This document shows, in pieces, positions 33,173-46,004 of a DNA stretch of 64,000 bases. Both the position numbers and the translations under genes were made by a program. The stretch covers positions 3,872,501 to 3,936,500 of the forward strand of contig NC_080671.1 of the NCBI RefSeq assembly GCF_030247195.1, written 5' to 3'. The notes beneath the pieces are model-generated. The model was not told where the DNA came from and searched no databases. It worked only from the letters and a program-made list of their open reading frames with translations. The first letter of the stretch is position 1. Each line of letters starts with the position of its first letter. The stretch comes from Topomyia yanbarensis. Lineage: Eukaryota; Arthropoda; Insecta; Diptera; Culicidae.

Positions 33173-34308
33173 AGAAATACATAGAGTAGAATGGGGTCAA
33201 ACAGATACGGGTGTACAATAAGTATAGGGCAGTATCTTTGCAATGTTATTGCAGAGGTAGCTCGTGTTGCGTGAATTAGATACACGGTAGAGAGCATCGT
33301 TGACGACTATCATTTCGGCTGTTGCCGTGAAGCAGCTGTATTAGTTACGACGTCGTTTATGTGTTCGCGTGTTGTTCTGCGGAAACGATTCGTCTTCAGT
33401 ACATTACATTTACTCAACGTAAAAAACATCAAGTGAGTTGTTTCTTACGTAAAAATTAATGTTGAATAAGAGTATTGTGTTGGTTTTTTGATATTTTCGT
33501 TTTTGAAAAAGATTCGGACATCAACATGGAACATATTTACGCTACCAACAGGAAGAAAAGCATGTTTGACGACAGACGAACCAAGTACCAAAAGTTTATG
33601 AAGGGTTGGAGATAGAGGAACCAACCATACTCGTGATCGTAAATCATTCTCGTTGCTTCCAAATGCCTGGTTTGCTATTGATAACGGCGAGAATGATACC
33701 TAATCGTTCCAATAAATCTGCATTCAAACCCGTGATCTCACAAACTCCATTCATCAAAAACATTTCTTGTCGCGTTGCCATCATTGGAATTGCCTCCACT
33801 GGGTAATGGCTCATTAATTCGAAGGCTCGATCTTTTCTTTAACGATTTGTCGTCTTTCCAACACGCCACTTTGGTGTTTCCTTCTCAAAACGTCGTCATC
33901 GACCACCGATTCTTAACATTTCCTTTCGATCATGCCCATATGATCCTGCCTAGCTCTAGCTTTCCGTTCTAAGTTTACGAATGATGAACTTTAGAATACC
34001 TATCTGTTTTTCGATTTTAACATCTTTCGTTTTTCTTATTCATAAATTTTCCGAAAATGGCTAAGAAAATTGATACTGTAAATTAAAATATGTGTGACTA
34101 GGATGGCTAGCCAAACATCACACTACGTTCTCCGCTGTTCAGATGGATTAATACACGACTACATTAGAAATAACAACTCAGTGGGCCCTTTGCCACACTT
34201 GGGCAGTTTTATTTGAGATTTTGTTTATCTATCTGATCTTATTTTCAAAATTGTTGCTAGTTGTGTCACCGACCGTTTCACTTTTAATGCTACAAATAGT
34301 AGTAATAT

Positions 34309-34604
34309 CACAGACTAACAGACATAACACTATGAGGGAATTCCCACAAAAAACATCGATCCGGCAATTTTCCCAGAACACTAGCTCCACCTTTTATTCA
34401 CAGTCCCAAACACTCATTTGCTGAAGGGTTACCCCTCAGGTTTGGGAACAATTTTTCACTAGTGGTCTATCCCCCATATGCTTGTTCATATGTCAGTGGC
34501 GCCATAATTTCAAATGTGGCCACAGTCCCAACCACAAATATATTTAAAATGACCGTTAAAGCGGGCGAAGCATTGTTTTTGAGTGTTATGTCTGTTAGTC
34601 TGTG
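34309..34604. mobile_element. P-like MITE with 7-bp target duplication (296 bp)
   Basis: Exact 23-bp inverted ends start CACAGACTAACAGACATAAC. GTAATAT flanks both sides (34302-34308 and 34605-34611). It is inserted in the right arm of the 3.2-kb fold-back element, whose left arm near 32595 preserves the empty site. Ends and duplication length match 29423-29694. Confidence 0.88.
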
Positions 34605-35977
34605 GTAATATTCTCAATATTCAAACTAAAATAAAATGAGTTAAACAAAAATGACCTCTGAGATTAATTCATAAAACATACTATCAATTGTGGTCTTTCG
34701 AATGCAAAAAGAAGAAATCAATTTCATTTGCTCCATTTTAAGATATCAACATTTGAAAAGGTTGTGTTTTTTTGCTAAAAATGCTCATAACTTTTGAACT
34801 AAATGAGCTATCTCAAATATGCCTAGGTAAATAATATTCGTCTTAATAAGCTTTAAAAGTTTTGTGAAGACGCCATTGACGGAAAAAAATTATTTAAAAA
34901 GTTATAACGAAAAAACTGATTTTGTTAGGGATACCCTATCACAGAACATTTTAATAGCTGTAAAACTAAAACCAGTAAAGTTACAAATATGACGTCCTCA
35001 GCAAAGTTGCTTGAAAAAGGTTGTACTACAATTTTGCGGAACACTTCATTGTTCTATCTCTTCTTATTTCGAAAATAATTTTCAGATCGTACAAACAATA
35101 AGGACCACCCTAATGTCACCCACCTCAAAAGATGCCTCAATTGACACAGATTATTTGTTCCGAAGACATGAAATCTCTAGAGCCGGTAGTTTAGTCACAA
35201 ATGTTTTTGTCATCCTAAATTCTGGATATCTCGCAATTTTTGCGCAAGAACAGCAACTGATTGGTTCGCAGCCCTAGCCTTGTCACGTTCCTCCGACTCC
35301 AACAAAACGCGCACTGTCTTGAAAACGCTCTTGTTGTTGACAGAAAGGGAATAAATATGCAGTAATAGATGGATTTCTCCATCTGCAAAAGTGTAGGGGT
35401 GACTTTATCTACCGTGTAACATCTATGGTTGGTTTTGTCATTGAACAACGCAAAACGGTTGAAATCGTCCTCTTCCGGAATCGGCTTAGAGCTCCAAACA
35501 GGCATTGCCACTCCTCTTTCATCGCACGTAAAAATCACTTCTCGTTTCAATTTTTTTTTTTCGCCAGCAGCCAACAACTATGAGTGAATTGCTCGCCAGT
35601 AGTTCCCGAGTCTCCCCATTTACCCACTTTGTTGTCGGAACTATGGCCCTTAAAATTCCGTACCGCAATCAGCAACCAAGCAATCCTTCTGGCTATTTGT
35701 CCTGAGAAAATCTGCTTACACTTTGTTGATGATCAACATTTTCTGCTATGCTGATATCCATCTCGGTGTCGGACAAGCTTAAACTGTATTCAATCATTTC
35801 AGTTGACAATACAGCACCAAGACAGTCATCGTCAAGCAAAAGATCGTCCCGAGAATAGTTGATTCCATTTAAACACTCTTCAACTTCTGAATCCGAATCC
35901 AGGGGTAGTAAATCGTCCGTAATCATTGTTGTTTTAATCCGTATTTGCCAAGACTGAAAACGGTTCTGTAAAAACAT

Positions 35978-38590
35978 AATATCACATATTTTAGTCCTTT
36001 GTTATGAAATTTTGAAAATATCTACCTAATCTAGCAGCAGAAAATTGCAAACATTGTTTTCTGTGCTAATACAGTTACAGATTATCAAGTAAGTTTGGAT
36101 TTTTAGCAGTGCATAAAGTAAAATTTTTCTCACTGCTAGTTTGAGTATATATTGTTACCCAAACGGAGATATCTGTAAACGAAAGTGTATTCTATACTTC
36201 ACAATTTGAAAGGCAGAGGGCGTACTGATTGGAAATATTTCAATTATGTTGTCCAGGCAGAGAACTTGCAATATTGCACTGCAAAACATATCGCAACATG
36301 TTTATGCATCGATAGCCTAGCCTGCTTAGCATGGAGGGCATCTCATCAACAACCCCCTGCTTCTGCAGTCGTTCCAGGGAGTAAAATAATTTACTTCATA
36401 CGCAGCATAAAGTTTATACCTTATGTTCGGTATTAACTTATAGCAGTACTGGTAGGTTCTTATTGAGACGTAGCCTCAATAAAAATTAGTTTTAAGGCTG
36501 TGGGGGGCGGACCTGCGCTCTGTGGTTTCGAGCGCTGCCCTACTTTCGTTTCTGCCCTATGAAAGGTGGTTTCGTAAGCTGGGTAGTTTGAACAGGTCCT
36601 ATTTTTTAAAGCTTTTTTTATGAACAGAGGAAAGTCGGGTGATATTGCCGCATATTGGTAGCCGGAGTCTGCAGTGTTTGGTTCCTATGAACCAAGTTTA
36701 TTATGCTTACTTTATGATGCAGGCTGCAGACGATGGTGTCCGGGCTGCCACATTGAGGCAAAACTTCAATCGTGCCAATTAGAGAAAATTTATTGAAATA
36801 TCCGCTCAATTAACGTTTGAAACTAGGGTAAGGAGCCTATTTTGGCCTTGTTAGGGAAGGTGCAACACTATTTCACTAATTTCGCGGTCTACTCGATGGA
36901 ATGCGTATAAATTGGTATCAGCGTCCTTGTTTCGTTCCTAAGAACCAATATATTAACATAAGGTTTGTTCCTGTACCAGGTAAATATGAAGTACCCCCGA
37001 GCAATCAGGGAGAAAATCGTTCCTCTATTCTCGTCTCTTTTTTCTTCTTTTGGTAGTAAAAAGGAGCAAGTATTTTTTTCTCCTGTGCTCCGGAGCAACA
37101 GGAACAAACCTCTTGAACCAAAAATGGTGAAACACTTCTGTTTGAGCGCAATGAAATCATTTATTACTCAAGCTATTCATGGAGTAAGGGCATTTTGAAA
37201 TTATTGGTGATGTAGAAATCAAAAAGGGTTTGTTGTATTGAAATTGTTTTCAATATTGTTATTGACAATATTATCTGGTGTAGGGTCCCCCCGTCTGTAA
37301 TTTTCTGATTGGAAGTATTGAATTCTGGAACAAAGTAAGTCGTTCACAGGGCGTGATCGAACATCTTTTTCTCAAAAATCAACTTTCAAAAATACCTACA
37401 CCTGTTTTCGCAATCATTACCCAGAACAGCCGAAATTGACTAAAGCTTCTAATTTACTATTTTTTTCAGATTAATGAGATTAAAAATATTTTGTTAAAAT
37501 CTATAGCTGCAGAAAAAAACGTAATTTTTCACGCAGAAGAAAATGAAGACAAAATCAACTTCTACTTGTTGCTCAGGGCAACCCTGCCGAGCACACCCTA
37601 CAAATTTTGTTTCATGGAACCGTACAATTGTTACAAGAAATAAATGCTAACGTTCAATGATAAATTCTGTCGCGCCCAAAATTGGCCTAATTGTCAAACC
37701 CTACTTCACTAATATGACAATTTTTTCATTATAATTTTAATTTTTCAGTAAAAACATGCACGTTACATTGCAAATCCCTCTTCCATATATTACTAAAATT
37801 TGTCATACCTCAGAACCACAGTGTGCGCACAGCTTTATTAAATTCGGAAGGATGGAACAATCGGATATAAACGAAAACTCATGCAATGAACATTTGAATA
37901 TTACTCATTTGAATGCATATATTTCACGATTCATTGAAATATGTGTTTTTTCCGGTAGCAATACGTGGACATATGGATCTAACAGATAGCACTTTGTTCA
38001 AGTTTTCCCGGAGTAAGCATAATAGATCGTAGTTAAATCTTTCCTTCTGCATTTGCCTATTGTGTCATCAATGTGTTGTAAACCTTCAGTGCCAACATAT
38101 CATTTAATCTGTTTTTTGTTTGTCGTCGTATTATTCATATTTTCATTGGTGAATAGCGAAAATTTGCCTAAAAATAATGCTTTTGTGAATCTGAAACGAA
38201 CTTATGCCATTCACTTTTAGTAGGTTTGTAATCGGCGTTTGACTTGGTCTACAATTGAAAATTCATCACTTTATGTTTCCAGCTGCGTGTGTAGGATAAT
38301 ATTTACAATATAAATGGTAGGATTAACATGACTTCTACTTAGAACGTTGTCTCGTTTTTTTTTATTTCTCAAATTAACTCTAGTTGGTTGTATTCACAGC
38401 AAACTTAGTGTGGGGTTATTAGTAATCTAAACTCTGTTCGTTTAATTTCCTTTTCCTCATTTTCGCTTCATCATTAACTTACTGTGTACGCTTCTTTAAA
38501 AGGAATTGCAATAATTTTTTAGCGTTTTAAAACTTAAAACCACAACAAATCGATAACTTTAAGTAATCGTCAACATGTCATTTTTGTTAT
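35978..38590. other. Gene-free stretch
   Basis: No coding region is supported; open frames are under 110 codons and lack motifs. 36455-36480 has a short hairpin (ATTGAGACGTAGCCTCAAT). A short phrase containing TTGGCCT and CACTAAT occurs near 36840 and 37680, hinting at an old repeat. The last 200 bp is probably the HECTD1 3' UTR, with a candidate AATAAA on - at 38597-38592. Confidence 0.4.
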
Positions 38591-38825
38591 ATTTATTGTT
38601 TTTTTTCTCTTTAATTTTGTTTAAAGGTGATAATTTTCTTTCTCAGAGTGAGCTCATTATCTAAAAATATATATTTTTGATTTTCACTAGTAATATTTTT
38701 GTTTACGAAGTAGGATATCAATTCAGTATATCTAGTTTCAAGAAAGAGAGGTCGTTCTAAATTTTTATAAGGTTGATTTTTACCACAATCAATCAGCCAC
38801 CTTCGACATTGGAAGGCGTTTTTTT

Positions 38826-41800
38826 TTAATTCAGATGGAATCCTTTTTCCTTTGTAGCGGTTAGTAACCGCTCCCGTAAAATTTCTTCGTTTGGATAATC
38901 CGGCAGCTTCAAATAATGGACGCAGGTGTTGACAGATGGGTAGGAACCTTCCCCGGCGTCCACTTTTCGGACCACCGTAAGGCGGGGATGTAAATTGGCT
39001 AAACCGCCTGGCGGTAGACTGCTGCAGCCGGTAGTGAACTGCAAAAATGCTTTCCTTTCGCTGGCACTCATTCCCATTAGGACGTTAACGAAGCGCAAAA
39101 ATCCGGGACTACAAAAGAAAGGAACATTAACTAACGCAGTCATTTGAGAAAAATATAAACAAAAAAGTTTACCTTTCCTTGGTGTAGCCTAACTTCGGTT
39201 CCGTGTAGGTCATAATATCCTCCCTGGTCCATTCAGGATTCTGCTCTCCACAAAGCATCTTACGTATTTCCTCTGGTGTGAACGCGGCAAGTTTGCTCAG
39301 TGGAAACACTTCACAAAAACCTCGGTGGAATGCGGCCAACTGTTTGGAAATGCCCTCCTGGAGGCAGAAGTTTATTGTCAAATTACAATATTCCTCTACG
39401 TTGTTGATCGTAACGTCTATATTAGAGCCGTTGGGGATCAGATCTCCCGATTGGTAGCCGTAGTTCTTCGAGCTGGGCAGGTAGGTGAAAGTGAGAGCTA
39501 GATCCTCAAGTGCCACGCTTCCGGTTTTGGTGTTGAATTTCAACTCACTGATCTGGAGTAGTTTCTCCTCCGAGCTGAGATCATCATTTTGTTCAATATT
39601 TTGCTTTTGCTGTACTAGTTCCTGGAGTTCTTTCAAAAATTCATACCGAATAGGATCGATTTCCTGAAGGTTTTCTTGTGATAGGATTCCATCGTACCAG
39701 CAACCATCGTTGGCCAGTTTGGACTGATAGGAATCCACCAAATCACGGTCACTATCCTCCGACATAAGCGATGAAATCATTATATCATCATTTAGGCCAG
39801 ATTTACATGGTACTCCACTCAGCGTATCCCGGGCGATCGATCTGTTGTGACATAGCAACTGTAAGAAACTGTTCGACAGCGGAAGATCGACCAGACGTCC
39901 GTCTTGAAGCACCTTAGCTAGAAATACACCTAGGAACCAGAAGTAGTTGGACACGAAATCACAAATCTCAGACTCCTGTGGAAGTGGGGCCGGGAAGAGA
40001 CCCGTTGATCGTCTCACGTAGTATCCAATAGGTTTACTACCTTCGCCCAGGTCGATCTCATCCTCGATTAGCTTCGGTTCGTCGTCGCACAGCCACATAC
40101 CTAGGTCACTTCGCTGTAGCTCAGCCGCAACCAGAGCGTAGAACTCTAAAGTTGGACCCAGACCGGTACCTTCCTCGCCTACAAACTCTACTTCGAGTAC
40201 GGATTTGCGATTGCAGTGACTCTTCATCACCTACAGAAAAGGGAATGTGTTAAAAGGATATTTTGCTAAACCGATGAAATAAAATACCTGCTGAGCCCAT
40301 TCCAGAAGATTTTCGCCTCGTGGTACCTTAACACGCTCGTGCTTCAACCTGCCAACACGGAACTCGTGCTGCTCGGCATGTCTCGGACTAAGACCCGGTG
40401 CTCGCTGTCGTTCTAGATTCACATCCCGTTGGGACTGTAGCCATACGATACTCCTGGAGGCTCCGAATGCGGTACAATTGAAGTACAGCTGGCGCGTCTC
40501 GAACGGGAACAGGAATGGACAGCTCTGATTAAAGTCCTCGCACCATTTGGGAAGGCTTCCGCTGGCCAACACCAATGGGTCCTGGATTTGCTGTTGCAAT
40601 TTATTTGTGATCTTTTTGCTCATGAAGATTTCAGCGTTCAGGTTATTACTTTCAACGTCCGCAATGAGATTCTTGTCATTATTGGATGGAGACGAAGCCA
40701 GCGTTTGGTTGATGGCGCTTAGCTGACCAAGAAGCTGCAGAACATCTTCTACAGAGCAATGACTACCGGAGGGATTGGAAGGCGTTCCCGGGATAGGCGA
40801 ACTTGGTGAAAGCGTGGAACCACCGCTTCGCAGGGAGAACATTGAAACCACTGGAGTTGTGCGGCCTTCTTCGCCGCTACTAAAATCTTCGCGACATGAA
40901 GAGCTGTTACTGGCCTCTCGGTAAACGATGGTATAAGTCGGTTGCCATATTTTGCGGAATTTATCCTGCTTAGTCATGTTGGTTTGAAGGATCAACTCCT
41001 GTACGGCACGGAAAATGGTCCAGTCGGGTTGAGTGAGTGGTATTTCTACATCAGTTACACCGTTGATGTTTGGTCCACGAAGCAGCAGCGCAAGAGATGG
41101 TTGCGGCAATGGAGCATGCTCGGACTGGCCGCTGGAATTGCAGCTTTCGGTGGAAACACCTGGAGTCGGAATATCAAGATCACTAGTTTGGTTTACATTG
41201 GTCCTGCCAGGGCGGGGATCAAAAGCCGGAATCAACGCTGAAAACTGTCGCTTCAACACAAACTCATCATCCCACGATTTCCGTTTACCGGCAGCTGCCA
41301 ATCGATTTTCCAGTGTTTCCTCATCCATGAAGGAAAGAAGATTTCGCGAAACCATGACTTGCAACAAGGTGTTTCCAACTTCCTCGTACTCATCCTCATT
41401 CTCATCGTCATCGTTTTCATCCTCCATATCTTCATCGTCTTCTAAATCTCCGAGCAAGGTTGGAGCGCGACACTGTTCGAGGAAGTCTTCCAAGGAAACC
41501 TGTTCGCTATCGCTGCTTGTCGATGTTAGGCTCATAGTCAGAGCCGGATTCAAGACGGATTGCCCTGTGCCAGTCTGAGCTCCACTAACGTTAGAACCTG
41601 TCCCGGAGTTTGAATTATTGTTACCAATCGCAGCCGTAGTTCCACTGCCAACCGACAGATTAGCGTTGTTGGACGAACTGGACAGGCTTGGATAGCTTTG
41701 TGCGGTACTGAGCAGTCCACTGTGAAAGTTACTGGATAAAGCCAGCTTGACTAGGCTGGTAACCGAGTTGGGCCCTCTAGGGAAGAATGCAGTGCTGCCT

Positions 41801-44718
41801 TGAATATTTGAAACAACACTGCTCAACTGGTTGTTTGGTTGTTGGGTTTGATTTGAGCTGCTACTTCCGCCCGATGTACCAGATGCGGATTGCTGATTGT
41901 GATGATTATGAGAACCTGAACTTCCGGACGTTCGTCTGCGTGCGATAGCAGCAAATGTTTCAAGCAGTCCCGGAGGAGTCTGCGATTCTTGTGGAGTGTT
42001 GTTTTCGTTGCTCGTTAAATTTGGAACGCTTACGCTCATTGGATTAACAACGACAACGGACGGGGACTCGAGGTTCGGAGTAGTTTCCTTTGAGGTGCCA
42101 GCCTCTGAATCCACCACGATGATGTTGTTTCGCAAATTGTTGGCAACATCACGATCATCCGTTTCAAGCTGTTTCACGTCGTTCAAGACCTTCTTGGTAA
42201 CACCTCCGGACATGGCATTGTTGTTAATGGTATTGTTGAATTTGACATCGCCGGTTGTTTTGTCAGTGGGAATGGTGCTGGAGCTGCTGGTGCTCGTGCT
42301 TGCCACAAATATCGTGCCAGTGGGACCGATATTCCCTGGATGCTGGATAGCCTGTGGCTGCGGCGTTGGTAGAGCTATTTTGACCGATGACAGTAGATTC
42401 GATTGGGTCAGCAGTTCCGAAGAAAGTAAATTATTGGTGTTGTTTCGAAGCATATCGACTCCCTCTCGCATCTTGTCCAAAACATCCAATTTTGTCGGAA
42501 GGTAGGCCGTTTTGCCAGAACCACTGCTACTGCTATTGTTTAGATTAATTTTATTGTTCGTTTCGTTGATGTTGTTGGTTTTATTGTTTTCCTCTGATGA
42601 AGAAGAAGAGGAACTAGCGGCAAGTTGGGTACTGAAATTGCTTACGAACTGCGGTCCACCTCCAGCTCCGATGTTATTTTTGATGTTGTCGGATAGAGTC
42701 AAATTTTCTGTGATTGTAGCCAGGTCCGAGACTAGAGTCGATGTGCTATTATTGATTTGTGATAGATCGGGAATATTTCCACGTTCTCCTAGCGAATGGA
42801 CAATGACTGAAACCTCCTGATTATTTAGGTTGTTGTTATTGATTCCTGGTGCGGAAAGGTCATTACTGCTACTTCCTCCACCGGTATTGGCCAGATCCGA
42901 ACGAGCACAAGAGAGGACATTTTCGGCAATAACCTCGACTGCCTGTTTCCAAGCAAGGTTATCCACCGATGTAGCTTGTTCCGTCGAAGCAACGGAGGTT
43001 TTGTTTTCCGTTGCTTCCGGTAGACTAGGCGTGGAGCTAGATTTACGACTAGTTAGAACATTCAGTGACTTGTCGTAAGCCTTCTTAGTCGAGGAAACAG
43101 TCGTTGAACTTAACGGAACCAATCCACTCCCGGGGTTACTGATATCATACGGTGCTCCAAGATTATCGCTATTGGCTAGTTTAAGATCATATTTGCCCTC
43201 AGCTCCCATACGGTAAGAATTTCGCAAACCATGATCCCATTTCACATCGATCCAACCATTATGAATTTCGCCAGTAACAGTCCCTTCTCCGGAAGGGCTT
43301 CCATCCTGATCGTCCCAATGCCAATCAACCCCTCGAACAACTCGAGCTCCCTGCGTTATGTACTTCAGTTGGGCACGAATTTGACGTCGTTCTTTCCGGA
43401 GCTTCGCTTCGTTTTCTTTGGCAGCTGCTTTGCCCATATCGTCGCAAACGGAAACAACCTTTCCGTAGATCTCAAAACCACTCAAACTCAAATAATGTGT
43501 CTGACCGGATGCATTTCTACCGTTCTGATGAATACGAGCATGACGGAAGCCTTGCTGTTCATCCGATGAGCATTCAATAGGCCACGTGCAGGTACTTCCC
43601 GGTTCGGCAAGACTCTTATCATCCGTATGTGTCAGCATGGTCACCCAACTAGTTCCATCCTTGGACATTTGGAACATCCAATTTCTCAGGGCCGATCGAC
43701 CGTAACCTCTAGCATGGCGCAATGTGTAGGCCGTCGGAATGACAAACATTCCTAAATCGATTGCAAACCAAGACTTTTTGTTGTCCTTAGTGTGACAATT
43801 TACGCTCACACTGTCTCGTGACAGAATGTCCTCCAACTTGCCGTAGGGTAGCTGCTTACCCTCGCTGCTGGTGACCGTGACTAATCCGTACTGGGCTGGA
43901 TTTACCCATTCCGTAGATTTCCCATTAGTTCCAATGTAGTAAACGATACCGTTCTCATCAAAATCGTGCTGATGTTTAAACTGCATACTTCCACCCTTCG
44001 CATCTTTAAGCTTCTTCAGATACAGGAACGAAGTTCGATCCATATCGTACCACTGCTTTGCAACCATCTTCAATAGGTACTTATTCAGCTGTCCAACAGT
44101 TGCCAGTGGTTCCATCTTCAGGTTTCTACCGGTTCTATCGAAGAGAGTTTGTTCGCACGCTGCTCGCTCCAATCGAAAACTAAGTCTTTTAGTTAGTATT
44201 TGCAAACCGTAACTTCCTCCCGGGGAATCGTACATGTGAACTGGCAATTTTTCGATACTCTCCAGAACAGAAACTAGCTTCTGAACGAGAATGCTGGCCG
44301 TGTTTTTGCCATTCTTCGTGTCACCATACATGCACTTTTTAAAGATAGATATTCGTTGTTTCTGATACTTGTTAGCCCGGCTTCGATTCATTCCCAGCTC
44401 CCAATAGTTTTTCGAAAGAACTGCTACCAGTGCTTGAACTAAACCGGAACTGTGCATTTCATACGCACTTATAACACCATCCTCGTTGAGCAGTTGCACC
44501 AGATCGTTCAGCGCGTTATACAGCTTCTCCTGCCAGGTGGTACCTGACTGCTGCTGTTGAATTCGAGCATACAGTGTGGTTGATCGCGGAGCGCACTGCT
44601 CCTCCAGACCGCATTCGATTTGCCGAACAATCGTGCACAGTTTTGCAACCGCTCCTCGGGGGACTGCCTGAGCTGCTTTGAAGTAGCGATTGTACAAATC
44701 CCGGGCAATATTTTTCAC
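38826..44718 (-). CDS. Hectd1: HECTD1 E3 ubiquitin ligase, C-terminal exons
   Basis: Three exons on -: 44718-40288 (1,477 codons), 40230-39173 and 39108-38826, all GT-AG and in frame. HECTD1 transfers ubiquitin from E2 through a HECT cysteine. In the large exon, residues about 250-420 form the SUN/discoidin-like domain ([38 protein letters not shown]). Residues about 455-530 form a MIB/HERC2 domain ([30 protein letters not shown]). Then come some 500 residues rich in S, N and T, an acidic tract ([14 protein letters not shown]), and the conserved [16 protein letters not shown] block. HECT spans the last two exons and the end of the large one ([20 protein letters not shown]), with catalytic Cys in [15 protein letters not shown] and the terminal GFHLN. 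A low-complexity S/N linker this long is common in insects. No lesions are seen. Confidence 0.94.
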
Positions 44719-44949
44719 CTAGTGAAGAAAAGAATAATAAATAAGAATTGTTGTACATTATTTAAAAATCAAATGGAAGTTATATACTTGACGCGGTGAA
44801 CAAAATTTCGAATCCAAATTAGATATAAAAATTAAAAGGTTATTAAATTTCGAGGAAAATAAATTAAATAAATGTACATATATCTTGAATGCATTAAAAT
44901 CATTTTTCTTTGGTGCTCATTTTTCTGGATACTGGTGGATACAATCTAT

Positions 44950-45545
44950 AGGGTAAGGTGGGGTAAATCCGACCTAGTAAATGGGTTTGGCTGTAAAATG
45001 CTCATTTTACATCGGATCAAGTCGTTTTATATACCAAATCAAAGGTAAAACCTTAGGCAACTTTCTATATATAGCACTCCACTCGCATTTTGGGTAAATT
45101 TTGAGATACAAGTGTTATATGAAAAAGTTCATTTTTGCTGTTTTCAAAAATGGTAGGGTAAACCCGACTACCTATGTTTTTGGTTGATTTAGTACAGATA
45201 TTACCCAAATCTTATGGTTTTTCAATGATAAATCAATGGATATTATGGTATTGAAATATAACATGAAGAAAACGAAATGTCAATGTCAATCTTGGAATGT
45301 CAAAATCACGAGAAGTAGCACGTAAAGCTATTCCCATTTGCATCGAAGCACTTGCTCGACGAATACTATATTCATCACGTTTTGGTGTCTCTCGTTTGTA
45401 ATTATGAACCATTGCGCAAAAACACATTACCATTCTGCTAGAAAATAATAAAAATATATTTCAATTTGATAAATAAATATTTTCTTAGAAAAGAAGCGGT
45501 CGGATTTACCCCACTATTTAGAGATCGGATTTGCCCCACCGTGTC
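44950..45545. repeat. Element with GGTGGGGTAAATCCGA inverted ends
   Basis: Left end AAGGTGGGGTAAATCCGACC; right end contains GGTCGGATTTACCCCAC and, 20 bp on, ATCGGATTTGCCCCACC. The AT-rich interior has an extra copy of GGGTAAACCCGA near 45155. It lies in the HECTD1 intron. Probably a MITE; no duplication was confirmed. Confidence 0.55.
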
Positions 45546-45817
45546 ATTTTTCATTACGATGCAATTAAAAAAATTATCAAAAAATTGGACTAAATTCATC
45601 TATGCTCTTTGTATGACTTTAATCAAAGAATTTAAATCCATTTACATTTTTTATGAAATCACTTTAACAATCAGAAATATCCTGTAGTCAAATCAAAAGT
45701 TGTAAAAACACACTTATTGTCGTTTGAGCATCTTAATGTAGACTAATATAATGCTGTCTTGCCACCATTATGATTATTTTCGATGCTCTACACGAAAACA
45801 TTGTTGAGGCTTTATTA

Positions 45818-45959
45818 CCCTTATTCTTGTTTGCGACAAATGCGAGATTCGTTCGAAAGTGGTTTGTATTCCCGCTTACGACAGCAAAATCAAATGGGTT
45901 TACTATTCGTTCGAATCGCTTCGAACGAATCTCGCATTTGTCGTAAACAAGAACAAGGG
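45818..45959. repeat. Hairpin MITE, 40-bp arms
   Basis: CGACAAATGCGAGATTCG in the left arm (45818-45857) pairs with CGAATCTCGCATTTGTCG in the right (45920-45959); only two mismatches over 40 bp. Confidence 0.8.
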
Positions 45960-46004
45960 AATGTTGCCAAATGGCAACAGTATGCATTTAAGGGATATAA
46001 TATT

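Larger units (their letters stand above)
31987..35225. mobile_element. Long-inverted-repeat (fold-back) element, 3.2 kb
   Basis: The ends are CCAGAATTTAGGATGACAAA and its reverse complement. The arms stay complementary for about 630 bp (31987-32620 with 34600-35225), and further matches (32640-32720 with 34140-34270) continue past an insertion in the right arm. The interior (32720-34140) has tandem GTGGCGAAGG repeats, a hairpin MITE and a possible exon. That exon follows a GTGAGT donor near 33433 and an AAAAG acceptor near 33510, then reads MEHIYATNRKKSMFDDRR. No transposase is recognised. Confidence 0.75.
31549..35926 (-). pseudogene. Unrecognised gene, decayed and split by a 3.2-kb element
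   Basis: Reading on -, a first exon at 35926-35720 starts MITDDLLPLDSDSEVEE (acidic) and ends at a GTAAGC donor; a plausible acceptor (CATAG) is near 35580. The next part starts LLAAGEKKKLKREV and continues to 35226 through at least one frameshift (near the DKV codons, ~35400) into ESEERDKARAANQSVAVLAQ. After the insertion at 31987-35225, the frame resumes as FGPLCHGDSWEAKDIAWMM. A second frameshift lies in a C-run near 31860. The tail includes SLREAFEDMQLTAQNM and a probable coiled coil. I do not recognise the family. It could be a host gene copy or a transposon-borne gene; the frameshifts argue that it is dead. Confidence 0.55.

Noticed and set aside
36455..36480. Short hairpin as a terminator or structured RNA
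   Set aside because: A lone short stem in AT-rich DNA with no associated gene; rho-independent terminators do not apply to this kind of genome.
40942..43569. Several + strand open frames of 80-181 codons opposite HECTD1
   Set aside because: They are antisense shadows of the large HECTD1 exon, created by its serine- and asparagine-rich codons.
45233..45433. 66-codon frame on - near 45.3 kb
   Set aside because: It lies within an inverted-end repeat element and has no recognisable domain.
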